Shown here in pieces: positions 37,796-46,041 of a DNA stretch of 64,000 nucleotides; within the stretch, counting starts at the first letter, position 1, and every line of letters begins with the position of its first letter. Both the position numbers and the translations under genes were made by a program. Origin of the DNA: Oceanirhabdus seepicola. Its GTDB lineage: Bacteria; Bacillota; Clostridia; Clostridiales; Clostridiaceae. The stretch is from contig NZ_JAGSOJ010000001.1 of the NCBI RefSeq assembly GCF_023684385.1, positions 434,001-498,000 of the forward strand. The letters run 5' to 3'. The notes below the pieces were generated by a model. It was not told the DNA's origin and made no database searches. It saw only the letters and a list, made by a program, of their open reading frames with translations.

Positions 37796-38875
37796 TTATA
37801 AGCTTATACCTCTTAATTCCTCAAAATATGCTCTCACGATATCTTTCCCTAACTTCCATACATTTGCATATTGATTTCCTAAGGTCATTATCTTAACATC
37901 ATACTCTGGAATATACATTGAGTTCGCTACAACTCCTGCATTTATCCCTTCCTTGATAAAATAATATATCTTATCACTTTCTTTATTCATGGTAAATTCA
38001 AATACATAACCATTCATAACTTTTCTTTTACTATATTTTCCACTATTAATCTTTGGAGTTATCATCTCCATAGTCATTTGCTCACCTAATAACTCTCCTT
38101 CTAATAAGGATTCATAAAATTTAGCTAGATCATCTACAGTTGAAAGTACGCCTCCATCGGGTGATCCTATAGGAGGATATGAATATATATTCTTCCTAAA
38201 TCCACCAATATTACCTTTTTTATCTCTCACTCTAACATATCCTTCTGCAACATTTTCAGCAATCCCATCCATACTAAAAAATCCTGTGTTATCCATTCCA
38301 ACTCTTTTAAATACATTCTCTGTTACATAATCCCTATATTTCTTTCCAGTTAATTTTTCTAAAACTAATCCCAAAAGAATAAAAGCACAATTATTGTATC
38401 TTACACCTTCTCCTGGTTCAAAATTCTGCTCTTTATATATAAAATTAGGCAAAAAATCTTTCAGTTCTCTAATTGAATAGTTAGGTTTATCTATAAAAAG
38501 ATCTTCATAATTTTCTCCTGCCACCTCATCAGCATCATCTGCCATTCCTGCTGAGTGAGTTAATAGATGAAATATATTAATTTTTTTGTTAAGCTTAGAG
38601 TTCTTTATATCTAAAATAGCTAGTACCTTATCATCAAATGAAAGAATCCCTTTTTCAATAAGTTGTAAAATTGCTACAGCAGTAAATAACTTTGTTACAG
38701 ACGCTGTATCAAATTTAGTATCTATCTTATTTTTAACTTTAAACCCTCTATGGGCATATCCATGTGCTTCTCTATATATTATTTCTTCCCCTTCTTTAAC
38801 AAGTATGGTACCAGAGAATTCTTGTTTGCTAACAAAATCTTCAATTATTCTCTTTATATTTTCTTTTCTATCCAT
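37796..38875 (-). CDS. Serine hydrolase, class C beta-lactamase-like fold (paralogue 1)
   Basis: The 359-residue protein has a TASVTKLFTAVAIL motif, where SxxK carries the catalytic Ser and Lys. The Tyr box is YNNCAFILLGLVLEKLTG (Y-x-N), and LLTHSAGM follows the family pattern. No signal peptide, so cytoplasmic esterase or peptidase activity is likelier than beta-lactam resistance. I chose ATG 38875 because AAGGAGGAG precedes it at 7 nt; the longer frame to 38905 enters the previous gene. It is closely similar to the gene at 39541, with a GNAT gene between them, pointing to tandem duplication. Confidence 0.88.
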   Translation of the reverse strand: MDRKENIKRIIEDFVSKQEFSGTILVKEGEEIIYREAHGYAHRGFKVKNKIDTKFDTASVTKLFTAVAILQLIEKGILSFDDKVLAILDIKNSKLNKKINIFHLLTHSAGMADDADEVAGENYEDLFIDKPNYSIRELKDFLPNFIYKEQNFEPGEGVRYNNCAFILLGLVLEKLTGKKYRDYVTENVFKRVGMDNTGFFSMDGIAENVAEGYVRVRDKKGNIGGFRKNIYSYPPIGSPDGGVLSTVDDLAKFYESLLEGELLGEQMTMEMITPKINSGKYSKRKVMNGYVFEFTMNKESDKIYYFIKEGINAGVVANSMYIPEYDVKIMTLGNQYANVWKLGKDIVRAYFEELRGISL

Positions 38876-38888
38876 GAAATACTCCTCC

Positions 38889-39461
38889 TTATTTACAATA
38901 ATCACTCTTTAGAATAGCCATGATAATTCCATCAACTAACTCCCCTTTAATGAAATCTCTCTCTCGAACTAATCCTTCTCTAACAAACCCGCTCTTTTCT
39001 AGTACTCTCACAGACCTATCATTTCCTGGAGTAACAAATGCTTCAACTCTATTTAAGTTCATATCACATAAAGCAAACTTAACTAACATCTTTATAGCTT
39101 CAGTTGCATATCCCTTATTCCATTCACTTTTTTTTATGTCATACCCAACCTCACATCTTCTACTTGAATCCTCAAAGTCACCTAAGTTACAAATACCAAC
39201 CAACTTACCATTTGCTTTATTGAATATTCCCCATGTAATCTCTTCTTTTTCTTCATACTCTTCATCATAATGATTAATGAATTTTTCGGTTCTTTCCACT
39301 GTGTCTATTGGTTCAAACCAATCATATTCAGCCACATCTGAATCACTCAAAATCTCATAAAGTTCTTCTTCATTTTCACTTTTTATCCTGTCTAATTTAA
39401 TTCTTTCCCCTTCAATTACTGGAAACTCCTCAAAGACTCTCATATTTATTCCAATACCCAA
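38889..39461 (-). CDS. GNAT acetyltransferase, RimJ/RimL type
   Basis: The 190-residue protein shows RimJ/L marks: WGIFNKANGKLVGICNLGDF, EVGYDIKKSEWNKGYATEAIK (acetyl-CoA loop) and NLNRVEAFVTPGNDRSVRVLEKSGF. It probably acetylates an N-terminal or small amine. A TTG start at 39461 is preferred because GGAGGG lies 6-7 nt upstream; the in-frame ATG six codons later has no good site. It is placed 13 bp before the first serine hydrolase paralogue and probably co-transcribed with it. Confidence 0.85.
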   Translation of the reverse strand: MGIGINMRVFEEFPVIEGERIKLDRIKSENEEELYEILSDSDVAEYDWFEPIDTVERTEKFINHYDEEYEEKEEITWGIFNKANGKLVGICNLGDFEDSSRRCEVGYDIKKSEWNKGYATEAIKMLVKFALCDMNLNRVEAFVTPGNDRSVRVLEKSGFVREGLVRERDFIKGELVDGIIMAILKSDYCK

Positions 39462-39500
39462 ATAAATCCCTCCATCTATTGAACTAAATTATTTGAAAAT

Positions 39501-39532
39501 TGGATCATAAACTCTAGTGAGCTTATGATCCA
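39501..39532 (-). terminator. Terminator of serine hydrolase paralogue 2
   Basis: TGGATCATAA pairs with TTATGATCCA. On the minus strand the hairpin is followed by ATTTTC, a short T-run. Confidence 0.65.
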
Positions 39533-39540
39533 TTTATTTG

Positions 39541-40608
39541 TTACATGTATTCCCCAATATAACTTTTGATAATATCTTTTCCAAGCTGCCAAACACCTGA
39601 ATATTGATTTCCTAAGATAGCTATCTTAACATCATAATCTGGAATATAAATGGTGTTAGCTACAACACCAGAGTTTATTCCATCTTTTCTGAAGTAATGT
39701 AATTTATCACTATCACTATCCATCATAAATTCAAAAACAAAACCATTCTTCACTTTAAGCTTTGAGTATACACCTTCATCAATCTTTGGAGTAATCATCT
39801 CTTTGGTCATTTGTTCTCCCAGTAATTCCCCATTGAATAAAGCTTCGTAGAACTTCACCATATCCTCTACTGTTGTAAGTGCACCACCCTCTGGTAATCC
39901 ACAAGGAGGATATGAGTATATATTCTTTTTCCATCCAATGATGTTCTCATCTTCATCTAGAATATCCACATAACATTCTGCCACATTCTCTACAATATCA
40001 TCCATGCTAAAGAATCCACTGTTCTTCATATTCGCTCTTTTAAATACATTCTCTATTACATAATCTCTATATTTCTCACCTGTTAACTTTTCAATAACCA
40101 ATCCAAGAAGGGTAAATGCACAATTATTGTATCTTGTCCCTTCTCCTGGTTTAAAATACTGCTCTTTGTGAATAAATAGAGGCAGAGTATCCTCTAATTC
40201 TCTGATTGAATAATTAGGTCTATCTTTAAATAAATCTTCATACTCTTCTCCCGCCTCCTCATCAGCATCATCTCCCATACCTGATGAATGAGTCAATAAA
40301 TGGAATATCTCTATCTTCTTATTTAAGTTAGAATTCTGAATATCCAATATATCAAGTACTTTATCCTCTAATGAAAGAACTCCCTTTTCAACAAGTTGAA
40401 GTATAGCAATAGCTGTAAACAACTTCGTTACTGATGCACAATCAAACTTTGTATCAATTTTATTTTTAACCTTAAATCCTCTATGAGCATAACCATGAGC
40501 ATCTCTATAAATTATCTCATTGCCTTCTTTAACAAGAATCGCACCTGAAAACTCCTCTTTCTTAACAAATTCACTTATTATATTTAATATGTTATCTTTT
40601 CTCCCCAT
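39541..40608 (-). CDS. Serine hydrolase, class C beta-lactamase-like fold (paralogue 2)
   Basis: The 355-residue protein aligns by eye along its whole length with the gene at 37796. Shared elements include FSGAILVKEGNEIIYRDAHGYAHRGFKVKN, the SVTK catalytic motif, YNNCAFTLLGLV and the C-terminal YDVKIAILGNQY. No signal peptide. A GGGG ribosome site lies upstream. The two copies are separated by a GNAT gene and differ at perhaps a third of positions, so the duplication is not recent. Substrate unknown. Confidence 0.88.
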   Translation of the reverse strand: MGRKDNILNIISEFVKKEEFSGAILVKEGNEIIYRDAHGYAHRGFKVKNKIDTKFDCASVTKLFTAIAILQLVEKGVLSLEDKVLDILDIQNSNLNKKIEIFHLLTHSSGMGDDADEEAGEEYEDLFKDRPNYSIRELEDTLPLFIHKEQYFKPGEGTRYNNCAFTLLGLVIEKLTGEKYRDYVIENVFKRANMKNSGFFSMDDIVENVAECYVDILDEDENIIGWKKNIYSYPPCGLPEGGALTTVEDMVKFYEALFNGELLGEQMTKEMITPKIDEGVYSKLKVKNGFVFEFMMDSDSDKLHYFRKDGINSGVVANTIYIPDYDVKIAILGNQYSGVWQLGKDIIKSYIGEYM

Positions 40609-40751
40609 TTCATAATCCCCTTAATATTTAGTGTAGTACATCTTACACCGACTTATTTTGCATCATTTATACATAAACTATATAATCATTGTACTGTATA
40701 ATTTAATTACTATAACTAAGTCCACATTTTAAGAATTGTGTTTTTATATCC

Positions 40752-41291
40752 TTAACACTTAAAGTCATTCCAATTTACAGGGGTAATTTTTTTATTTTCC
40801 CAATCTTCTCTTGTAATTCCGTAACCAATGGTATCGTATACTTCTCCATTCCTACACTCCCATGCCTTTCGATAGTGAGATTCTTTTACAAAACCACATT
40901 TATTGAATACACATCTCATTGCGTAGTTATCCTGTCTTGTATCCCCTTCTATTCTATTAGTATCTGTATAATTATTGAATATGTAGTTAACTAACCATTT
41001 AATGGTTGTTGTTCCTAACCCCCTACCTTTGTATTCACTTGAAATTCTTATATCAAACAGCGGTGCCCCATCGTCTAGGTCATAAACCCTCAGCATGCCC
41101 ACTCTCTTATCATCATCTGAAATAACCCAAAATGTTTTGCAACCATCCCCAGTATAATACTCATTATCGTAAGCCGCTCTAATTCTATCCGGATTAACGT
41201 TAGGTGTTGCATGGAATTCCCAAGTATTAGATGTCATGAATTCTAATAAATCCTCAATTTCATTTTTAAATTCTTGAAAGCGTATTTTCAT
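40752..41291 (-). CDS. GNAT acetyltransferase, RimJ/RimL type
   Basis: The 179-residue protein has the acetyl-CoA site ISSEYKGRGLGTTTIKWLV, followed by NRIEGDTRQDNYAMRCVFNKCGFVKESHYRKAW, the RimJ/L 'neighbour Asn ... Phe' tail. It lacks any extra domain. It starts with GGGGG about 10 nt upstream. It is monocistronic by spacing (460 bp from its downstream neighbour's end and 112 bp from the upstream gene). Substrate unknown. Confidence 0.88.
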   Translation of the reverse strand: MKIRFQEFKNEIEDLLEFMTSNTWEFHATPNVNPDRIRAAYDNEYYTGDGCKTFWVISDDDKRVGMLRVYDLDDGAPLFDIRISSEYKGRGLGTTTIKWLVNYIFNNYTDTNRIEGDTRQDNYAMRCVFNKCGFVKESHYRKAWECRNGEVYDTIGYGITREDWENKKITPVNWNDFKC

Positions 41292-41403
41292 TATTTTATT
41301 TCCCCCTCATAGCGATTATCAATATTTTACAATTGTGTACTTCACATCTTTTCATATAATTTACCTCTTAGTATCTCTAGCTGATTCTTTAACTCCTTAA
41401 TTC

Positions 41404-41910
41404 TTAATATTTCTTAAATTTATATCCTAACAAATCTACCTCTTCACTTTTATCAAGGGTCTTATCATAGTTTTTTCTTAACTGAATCATATTCAAATGA
41501 TCAAAACCTATCTCCTGATAAAATTCAATAGCTCTTGTATTTCTAGGAATTACATCAACAAACATGGCTAATATCCCTTTATCCTGTAGCATCTTGTCCA
41601 ATTCATTCATTGCCGCTTTTCCTAATCCTTTTCCTCTGAACGCTTCTTTAATATATAAATCTTCTAGCCAAGCAGCATTATGCCCTCCAAATTTAATATA
41701 GAAGAATCCAGCAAGTTCTTCTTGATGAAGAATCTTATATATTTCCCCTTCTTCATTCCACTCATTTACAGTTTCAAGTGATTCTTCATCTGTTTGGTAG
41801 AACTCTTTTCTAGCCTTTGTAAGTTTTCTATGATAATTCATAAGCTCGGTTATCATCTTTGCTATGTCTAACTTTTCCTTTTCATGCATTTTCTCTATTT
41901 TTATATTCAT
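41404..41910 (-). CDS. GNAT acetyltransferase
   Basis: The 168-residue protein has LYIKEAFRGKGLGKAAMNELDKML as acetyl-CoA loop and DVIPRNTRAIEFYQEIGFDHLNMIQLRKNYDK as the C-terminal part. The pattern resembles GNATs acting on amino-acid-like amines. A ribosome site (AAAGGGA) is upstream. One of several independent GNAT genes between 35 and 46 kb, none closely alike, so this is a gathering of acetyltransferases rather than one amplified gene. Confidence 0.88.
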   Translation of the reverse strand: MNIKIEKMHEKEKLDIAKMITELMNYHRKLTKARKEFYQTDEESLETVNEWNEEGEIYKILHQEELAGFFYIKFGGHNAAWLEDLYIKEAFRGKGLGKAAMNELDKMLQDKGILAMFVDVIPRNTRAIEFYQEIGFDHLNMIQLRKNYDKTLDKSEEVDLLGYKFKKY

Positions 41911-42034
41911 CTCTATTCCCTTTCTATTTCATTATCTATTCAAATAAAACATACTTCTTTATGAATTATCTCTTAAATGACCTAATAATAGTAATCATAA
42001 TTATTTCCCCCACTCAAAATTTTCAATAGTATCT

Positions 42035-42427
42035 CTATATAAAGCTTTTCCTAAAGCCAACCAACTCTCTGAACTCATTTCTTCTATAGAAATCATGTGC
42101 TTCTTCCGATGAAATCAAATCAATTCTAGCACTTGGAAACTCCTTGTGGCATGCTTCAATAAGCATTCCTCCAATTCCTCTCCCTCTTAACTCTTTCTTT
42201 ATCATAACCTCAGCAATATATGATGATATAAACCCATCACTAATTCCTCGTAGAAAACCTATAATTTCCCCATTTCTCTCAATTACAAGAGTAATATTGG
42301 AGTTTTCCCATGCTTTTATAGCATCTTCTTCTCTATTAACAAATGTCATCCATCCCTCTTCTTTATACAATTCTTGAATATTCTTAAAATCATCTTTTTT
42401 ATATTTCCTAATATCTAAACTGTTCAC
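42035..42427 (-). CDS. GNAT acetyltransferase, minimal
   Basis: At 130 residues this is a minimal GNAT: VMIKKELRGRGIGGMLIEACHKEF is the acetyl-CoA loop and SSEEAHDFYRRNEF the tail. The start is preceded by AGAGGTGG. Substrate unknown. It lies 107 bp downstream of the next GNAT gene's start region and is transcribed alone. Confidence 0.85.
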   Translation of the reverse strand: MNSLDIRKYKKDDFKNIQELYKEEGWMTFVNREEDAIKAWENSNITLVIERNGEIIGFLRGISDGFISSYIAEVMIKKELRGRGIGGMLIEACHKEFPSARIDLISSEEAHDFYRRNEFRELVGFRKSFI

Positions 42428-42467
42428 TCTATTCCACCTCTATTACTCATTGAAAATATTCAAAATT

Positions 42468-42509
42468 ATGCTGCATGTTAAGTAATAAATTAACATACAC
42501 ATGCAGCAT
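42468..42509 (-). terminator. Terminator after the GNAT-fusion gene
   Basis: ATGCTGCATGT pairs with ACATGCAGCAT over a 20-nt loop. On the minus strand it is followed by AATTTTG. Confidence 0.7.
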
Positions 42510-42536
42510 ACATCTAATTACAGCTCTACTTCTTCT

Positions 42537-45500
42537 TTAAATATCTTCAACTTCTCTATCATCTATTCTTCTATCATTGAATATAATCCAATCTTCAAGC
42601 ACTTCCTCATTTTCTCCATTAGCTATTTCATTAAAGAAATTTCCAAATACCCCTACGTAATCAGTTGTTGAATCTGCAAATGATAATCCGTCCCCTTTTG
42701 CCATCATATTCATTCTATCTTTTTTCGTATTATATCCAACTGAAATCATGCCTTTAACTTCAATCTCAATTTCAGTTTTACCGCATTTATATTTTTTCAA
42801 GTCCCCAACCTTATCTTTAAACTCATAGAATGAATCTGAAGTTTTTTCTCCTTGTTTAATAAATACAGCTCTTTCGAAATTAGCGCTTATATTTTTATTT
42901 GAATTATTTGTCACTTTATAAACACACTTGATTACAGGAATATCAGCTCTTGTTAAATACATATGCTCAATTTCAAGACCTTTGAATTTCTCATGTTTCT
43001 GGAATATAACTGTACTACTAATTCCTCTCCACTTATTATTGAACTCATCTTGAACTTCAATAAATTTCACATGAACTTTTTCTTCATGATAACTGCTCAA
43101 TGATACCCCTCTAGGAACCATACATACTCCACCACCCCAAGGATTGTACCAACTCATTGCTCTCTTATTTGGATAAGAACTTTCTAGCCACTCTTCTCCA
43201 TTATATTTTATAGAGAATAAACCAGCTGAAAATTCAGGTGATGCTTTCATCTCAATAATTCCGTTAGAGAAAATAAATACTTTTCTGCCTTCGTCTTCTT
43301 TGATCATCTCTTTTATTTTACTAACTCCACTATTGAAAATAAGCTTTTCTTTAGAAATAATCTCATTGTCAAAGTTTCCTTCTATCTGAATATGGTTTAT
43401 TCCCACATTTAGTTTCTCTAGCTCAATTTTCTTTGAACCTTCTCCTTTGAAATCAATTTCCTCACAACATGTCGTTTCTCCATTAATTGAAATTTCCACA
43501 TCTCCATTTAGTTGTGCTTTTCTATAATTATTAACATAAACATTACTACTTACATCACAAAAAACATTACCATCATCGACAGAAAAATCAACTGGCTCGA
43601 TTTTTTTGAGCTTCGGTAGATTATCACATCCCATTGCTACTTTTCTAAGCTCCTCATAATTATCAAAAGCATTATTAGCCATATATATTGAAGGAGTTTT
43701 AACAACACAATTTTTCAGTAACTGCAATTCCTCTACCTTTTGCTTAATCCTATAATTATCTATAGAAATTTTAGACTCTTTGTCCCACCACATAGCTCTT
43801 GTTCCTTGAAAATCTGATGAGAAAATCCAGTTTTCAGAAAGTTTCTTATCATCCCATAACCATATTCCAATGTCAACATTGTTTCTAATATCAATAAGTT
43901 TATTGTCATAAGCCATATATCCATTACTTGCATCGAACCATGAACCATTAACCATAGATATATTCTTTATTTCTGATGCTACATTTTGAATCTCATGATA
44001 AATTTCTAAAGTACCATCATCCTCTAATCTCATAACTCTTGTTATCTTAATATCTTTAAAATCATCAGACTCAAATTTTGCTCTCATAACTGAAGCCGTT
44101 TCCTCAATATGATAAGTTACCTCACTAGGCTTTTTCTTAGTAAATTCCTCAGTATATGGTACCCCTAATGATGGGCAAGATACCTCTGACCCTAAAACAT
44201 TTTTCTTAAATTCCTTAACAAAAGAAGAATTATCAAACTTTTCTATTCCAGCTAAGAATCTACCATTAGATATAAAATAGTTATTTTCATCTTCTCCACC
44301 AAACTTACCTATTCTTCCTCTGAAAGCCATCTCAAGCTTCTTCTTAAACATTACTTCTCCAGATAATGTTATAACTTTTATATCTACCTCATCATTTACA
44401 TATCCACTTTTTATGAATTTCACTGGTATCCTTAAGGATTTCTTTTCCTTACTATCAAGTTCTAATTCAACATCTCTATTCTTGAACTCAACATAATCAT
44501 TTACTGGCAAAGAAAATCTCATTTCAACCTTCTCTTCAAAGCTATTCTCAAGATCTATATATGTGAACTGCTCAATATTCTTAAAAAACTGTTTATCTTT
44601 AGTATCAGTACTCATTTTCACAGGGTATACAGGCTCAATTCCAAGGCCCATAACTACTTCTTTTCCGTTAATAGTAACAATATTTTTTACTAAAGGATGT
44701 GTTATCCACTCATTAACTCTATCTTCAAGTTCTCCTACATGGAAAGTTCCCATTATATATTCTCTATCCGAAACACAAACTGTTTGCTTAATCTTATTTG
44801 TAATTTCTCTGTCATTTACCCCTGCAATAGAGATTTCAAGTTTATTCCCACTCTTGTTTATGATTTCAAATTCAATTTCGTAATCTCTTCCAAATATCAA
44901 CTTCTGTTTACCCAAAGAACATCTAATCAAGTAATCATCAGATTCAATTTCTTTAAGGACTCTACCCTTTCTCTCAAACTGAACTCTTAGTTCTTTATTA
45001 TCATTTTTCCATAGGTATTCATAGAATTGAAACTCCCCCTCTTCAATACCATCAGGTTTTACTTCTATATCCATTTTTCTATCCTCATACCAATGTAACT
45101 CTTTGAAATACTCCTTAAGAGCTTCACTATTCATAACATAAGGTAGAAAATTCATCAAATGCACTGATTTATCATTCTTCTCCCAGAAGAATCCAGACTT
45201 TTTATATAAAGGAACTGCCTTTAAGTTTCCTGCCCAAGTAAACAGATCAAGTCTTGGCCACTCACTCTTCATAGCCTCTTCCACCACTCTGAGAATTAAT
45301 TTTTTACCAACCTTCTTACCATGATAATCTGGTCTTACATTCAGCAATGGTATATAGCTTGTATTTTTATCGAATGCATATCTAGCAAAACTACATGTAC
45401 CTGCAACTTCATCTCCATTAAGAGCTACAAACAAATTAATATCTGTACTATTTTTTACTTCATTTATAATATCCTTTGCTGTCTTTACTGATGTATCTCC

Positions 45501-45599
45501 ACCCCAATTTTCTCCACTTCTATTCCACATATCAGCTATACTAGAAGCATATGCCTCACTATATTCTACTATTTCAATTTCTTTCTCATTAAATAACAT
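42537..45599 (-). CDS. GNAT domain fused to a ~850-aa beta-sandwich-rich protein
   Basis: Residues ~1-150 are a GNAT: YIPLLNVRPDYHGKKVGKKLILRVVEEAM (acetyl-CoA loop), then LYKKSGFFWEKND. The remaining ~850 residues are beta-rich and soluble. They include NEWITHPLVKNIVTINGKEV, GTRAMWWDKESK, and a late section (FSAGLFSIKYNGEEWLESSYP, SWYNPWGGGVCMVP, GLEIEHMYLTRADIPVIKCVYKVTN) that recalls the supersandwich folds of glycoside hydrolases and mutarotases. I see no catalytic signature for those. I set the start at ATG 45599 (MLFNEKEIEIVEYS, 1019 aa) with GGGGAGG 12 nt upstream; an ATG seven codons earlier overlaps that site. A carbohydrate-amine acetylation role is only a guess. Confidence 0.8.
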   Translation of the reverse strand: MLFNEKEIEIVEYSEAYASSIADMWNRSGENWGGDTSVKTAKDIINEVKNSTDINLFVALNGDEVAGTCSFARYAFDKNTSYIPLLNVRPDYHGKKVGKKLILRVVEEAMKSEWPRLDLFTWAGNLKAVPLYKKSGFFWEKNDKSVHLMNFLPYVMNSEALKEYFKELHWYEDRKMDIEVKPDGIEEGEFQFYEYLWKNDNKELRVQFERKGRVLKEIESDDYLIRCSLGKQKLIFGRDYEIEFEIINKSGNKLEISIAGVNDREITNKIKQTVCVSDREYIMGTFHVGELEDRVNEWITHPLVKNIVTINGKEVVMGLGIEPVYPVKMSTDTKDKQFFKNIEQFTYIDLENSFEEKVEMRFSLPVNDYVEFKNRDVELELDSKEKKSLRIPVKFIKSGYVNDEVDIKVITLSGEVMFKKKLEMAFRGRIGKFGGEDENNYFISNGRFLAGIEKFDNSSFVKEFKKNVLGSEVSCPSLGVPYTEEFTKKKPSEVTYHIEETASVMRAKFESDDFKDIKITRVMRLEDDGTLEIYHEIQNVASEIKNISMVNGSWFDASNGYMAYDNKLIDIRNNVDIGIWLWDDKKLSENWIFSSDFQGTRAMWWDKESKISIDNYRIKQKVEELQLLKNCVVKTPSIYMANNAFDNYEELRKVAMGCDNLPKLKKIEPVDFSVDDGNVFCDVSSNVYVNNYRKAQLNGDVEISINGETTCCEEIDFKGEGSKKIELEKLNVGINHIQIEGNFDNEIISKEKLIFNSGVSKIKEMIKEDEGRKVFIFSNGIIEMKASPEFSAGLFSIKYNGEEWLESSYPNKRAMSWYNPWGGGVCMVPRGVSLSSYHEEKVHVKFIEVQDEFNNKWRGISSTVIFQKHEKFKGLEIEHMYLTRADIPVIKCVYKVTNNSNKNISANFERAVFIKQGEKTSDSFYEFKDKVGDLKKYKCGKTEIEIEVKGMISVGYNTKKDRMNMMAKGDGLSFADSTTDYVGVFGNFFNEIANGENEEVLEDWIIFNDRRIDDREVEDI

Positions 45600-45660
45600 A
45601 AATTTCGTCATCCTCCCCATTTTCAGAACTTAATTCTATTCCCAATTTCATCACTACACT

Positions 45661-45732
45661 TCATCCAAAAAAAAGTAGCTTTGAACTTTTAATTCTCCCA
45701 TTGAAATTTTTAAGAATTTTCTGCATTTTCAT
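45661..45732 (-). CDS. Candidate 23-aa peptide gene or leader peptide
   Basis: ATG 45732 is preceded by AAAGGAG at 9-nt spacing. The frame ends TGA at 45661. The peptide MKMQKILKNFNGRIKSSKLL..G is strongly basic (six Lys, one Arg). It lies 61 bp upstream of the GNAT-fusion start on the same strand and just after a terminator. It could be an upstream leader peptide or an independent small gene. Short frames occur by chance; the ribosome site is the main support. Confidence 0.35.
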   Translation of the reverse strand: MKMQKILKNFNGRIKSSKLLFFG

Positions 45733-45800
45733 TTTTTAAAACTCCTTTCAAAATAAATAAAAGTCACATAATTAATATGCAACTTTCAAATTCAAAAAAA

Positions 45801-45818
45801 GCCGCATAGCTGCGGCTC
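45801..45818 (-). terminator. Terminator after the 25-aa peptide gene
   Basis: GAGCCGCA.. TGCGGC forms a GC-rich stem followed by seven Ts on the minus strand. It separates the tiny gene at 45858 from the GNAT-fusion unit. Confidence 0.85.
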
Positions 45819-45857
45819 AAATAACATTATTAAGTTTTATAAATCATTTTAAAATGT

Positions 45858-45935
45858 TTAGATATCCATTGAACTCAAGACAGCAGACCAATAATTATTT
45901 AATTTTCTTAATGCAGTTAATTTCAAATTTGTCAT
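45858..45935 (-). CDS. Candidate 25-aa peptide gene
   Basis: All parts of a gene are present in ~210 bp: a promoter (TTGTAA, 17 bp, TATAAT), AAAGGAG 8-9 nt before ATG 45935, a 25-codon frame and a strong terminator 40 bp after the stop. The peptide reads MTNLKLTALRKLNNYWSAVL then SSMDI. Its first ~20 residues could form an amphipathic helix with one Trp. It is followed by no other frame before the terminator, so the transcript carries only this. I recognise no family; possibilities are a signalling peptide, a small membrane-active peptide or a small RNA with an incidental frame. Confidence 0.5.
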   Translation of the reverse strand: MTNLKLTALRKLNNYWSAVLSSMDI

Positions 45936-45982
45936 TATATTAGTCTCCTTTCTTATTTTCTTTAAATATCTATTATAGTTAT

Positions 45983-46011
45983 ATTATATGATAAATAGCA
46001 CTTTATTACAA
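45983..46011 (-). promoter_or_regulatory. Promoter of the 25-aa peptide gene
   Basis: Minus-strand TTGTAA and TATAAT are separated by 17 bp. It begins 31 bp downstream of the ptsG stop codon, giving a short independent transcript. Confidence 0.65.
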
Positions 46012-46041
46012 GTTTTTTTATTCTTTAGAGTTATGTACACT

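Noticed and set aside
37796..38875. Calling the serine hydrolases beta-lactamases
   Set aside because: The fold and SxxK motif are shared with many esterases and peptidases, and there is no export signal.
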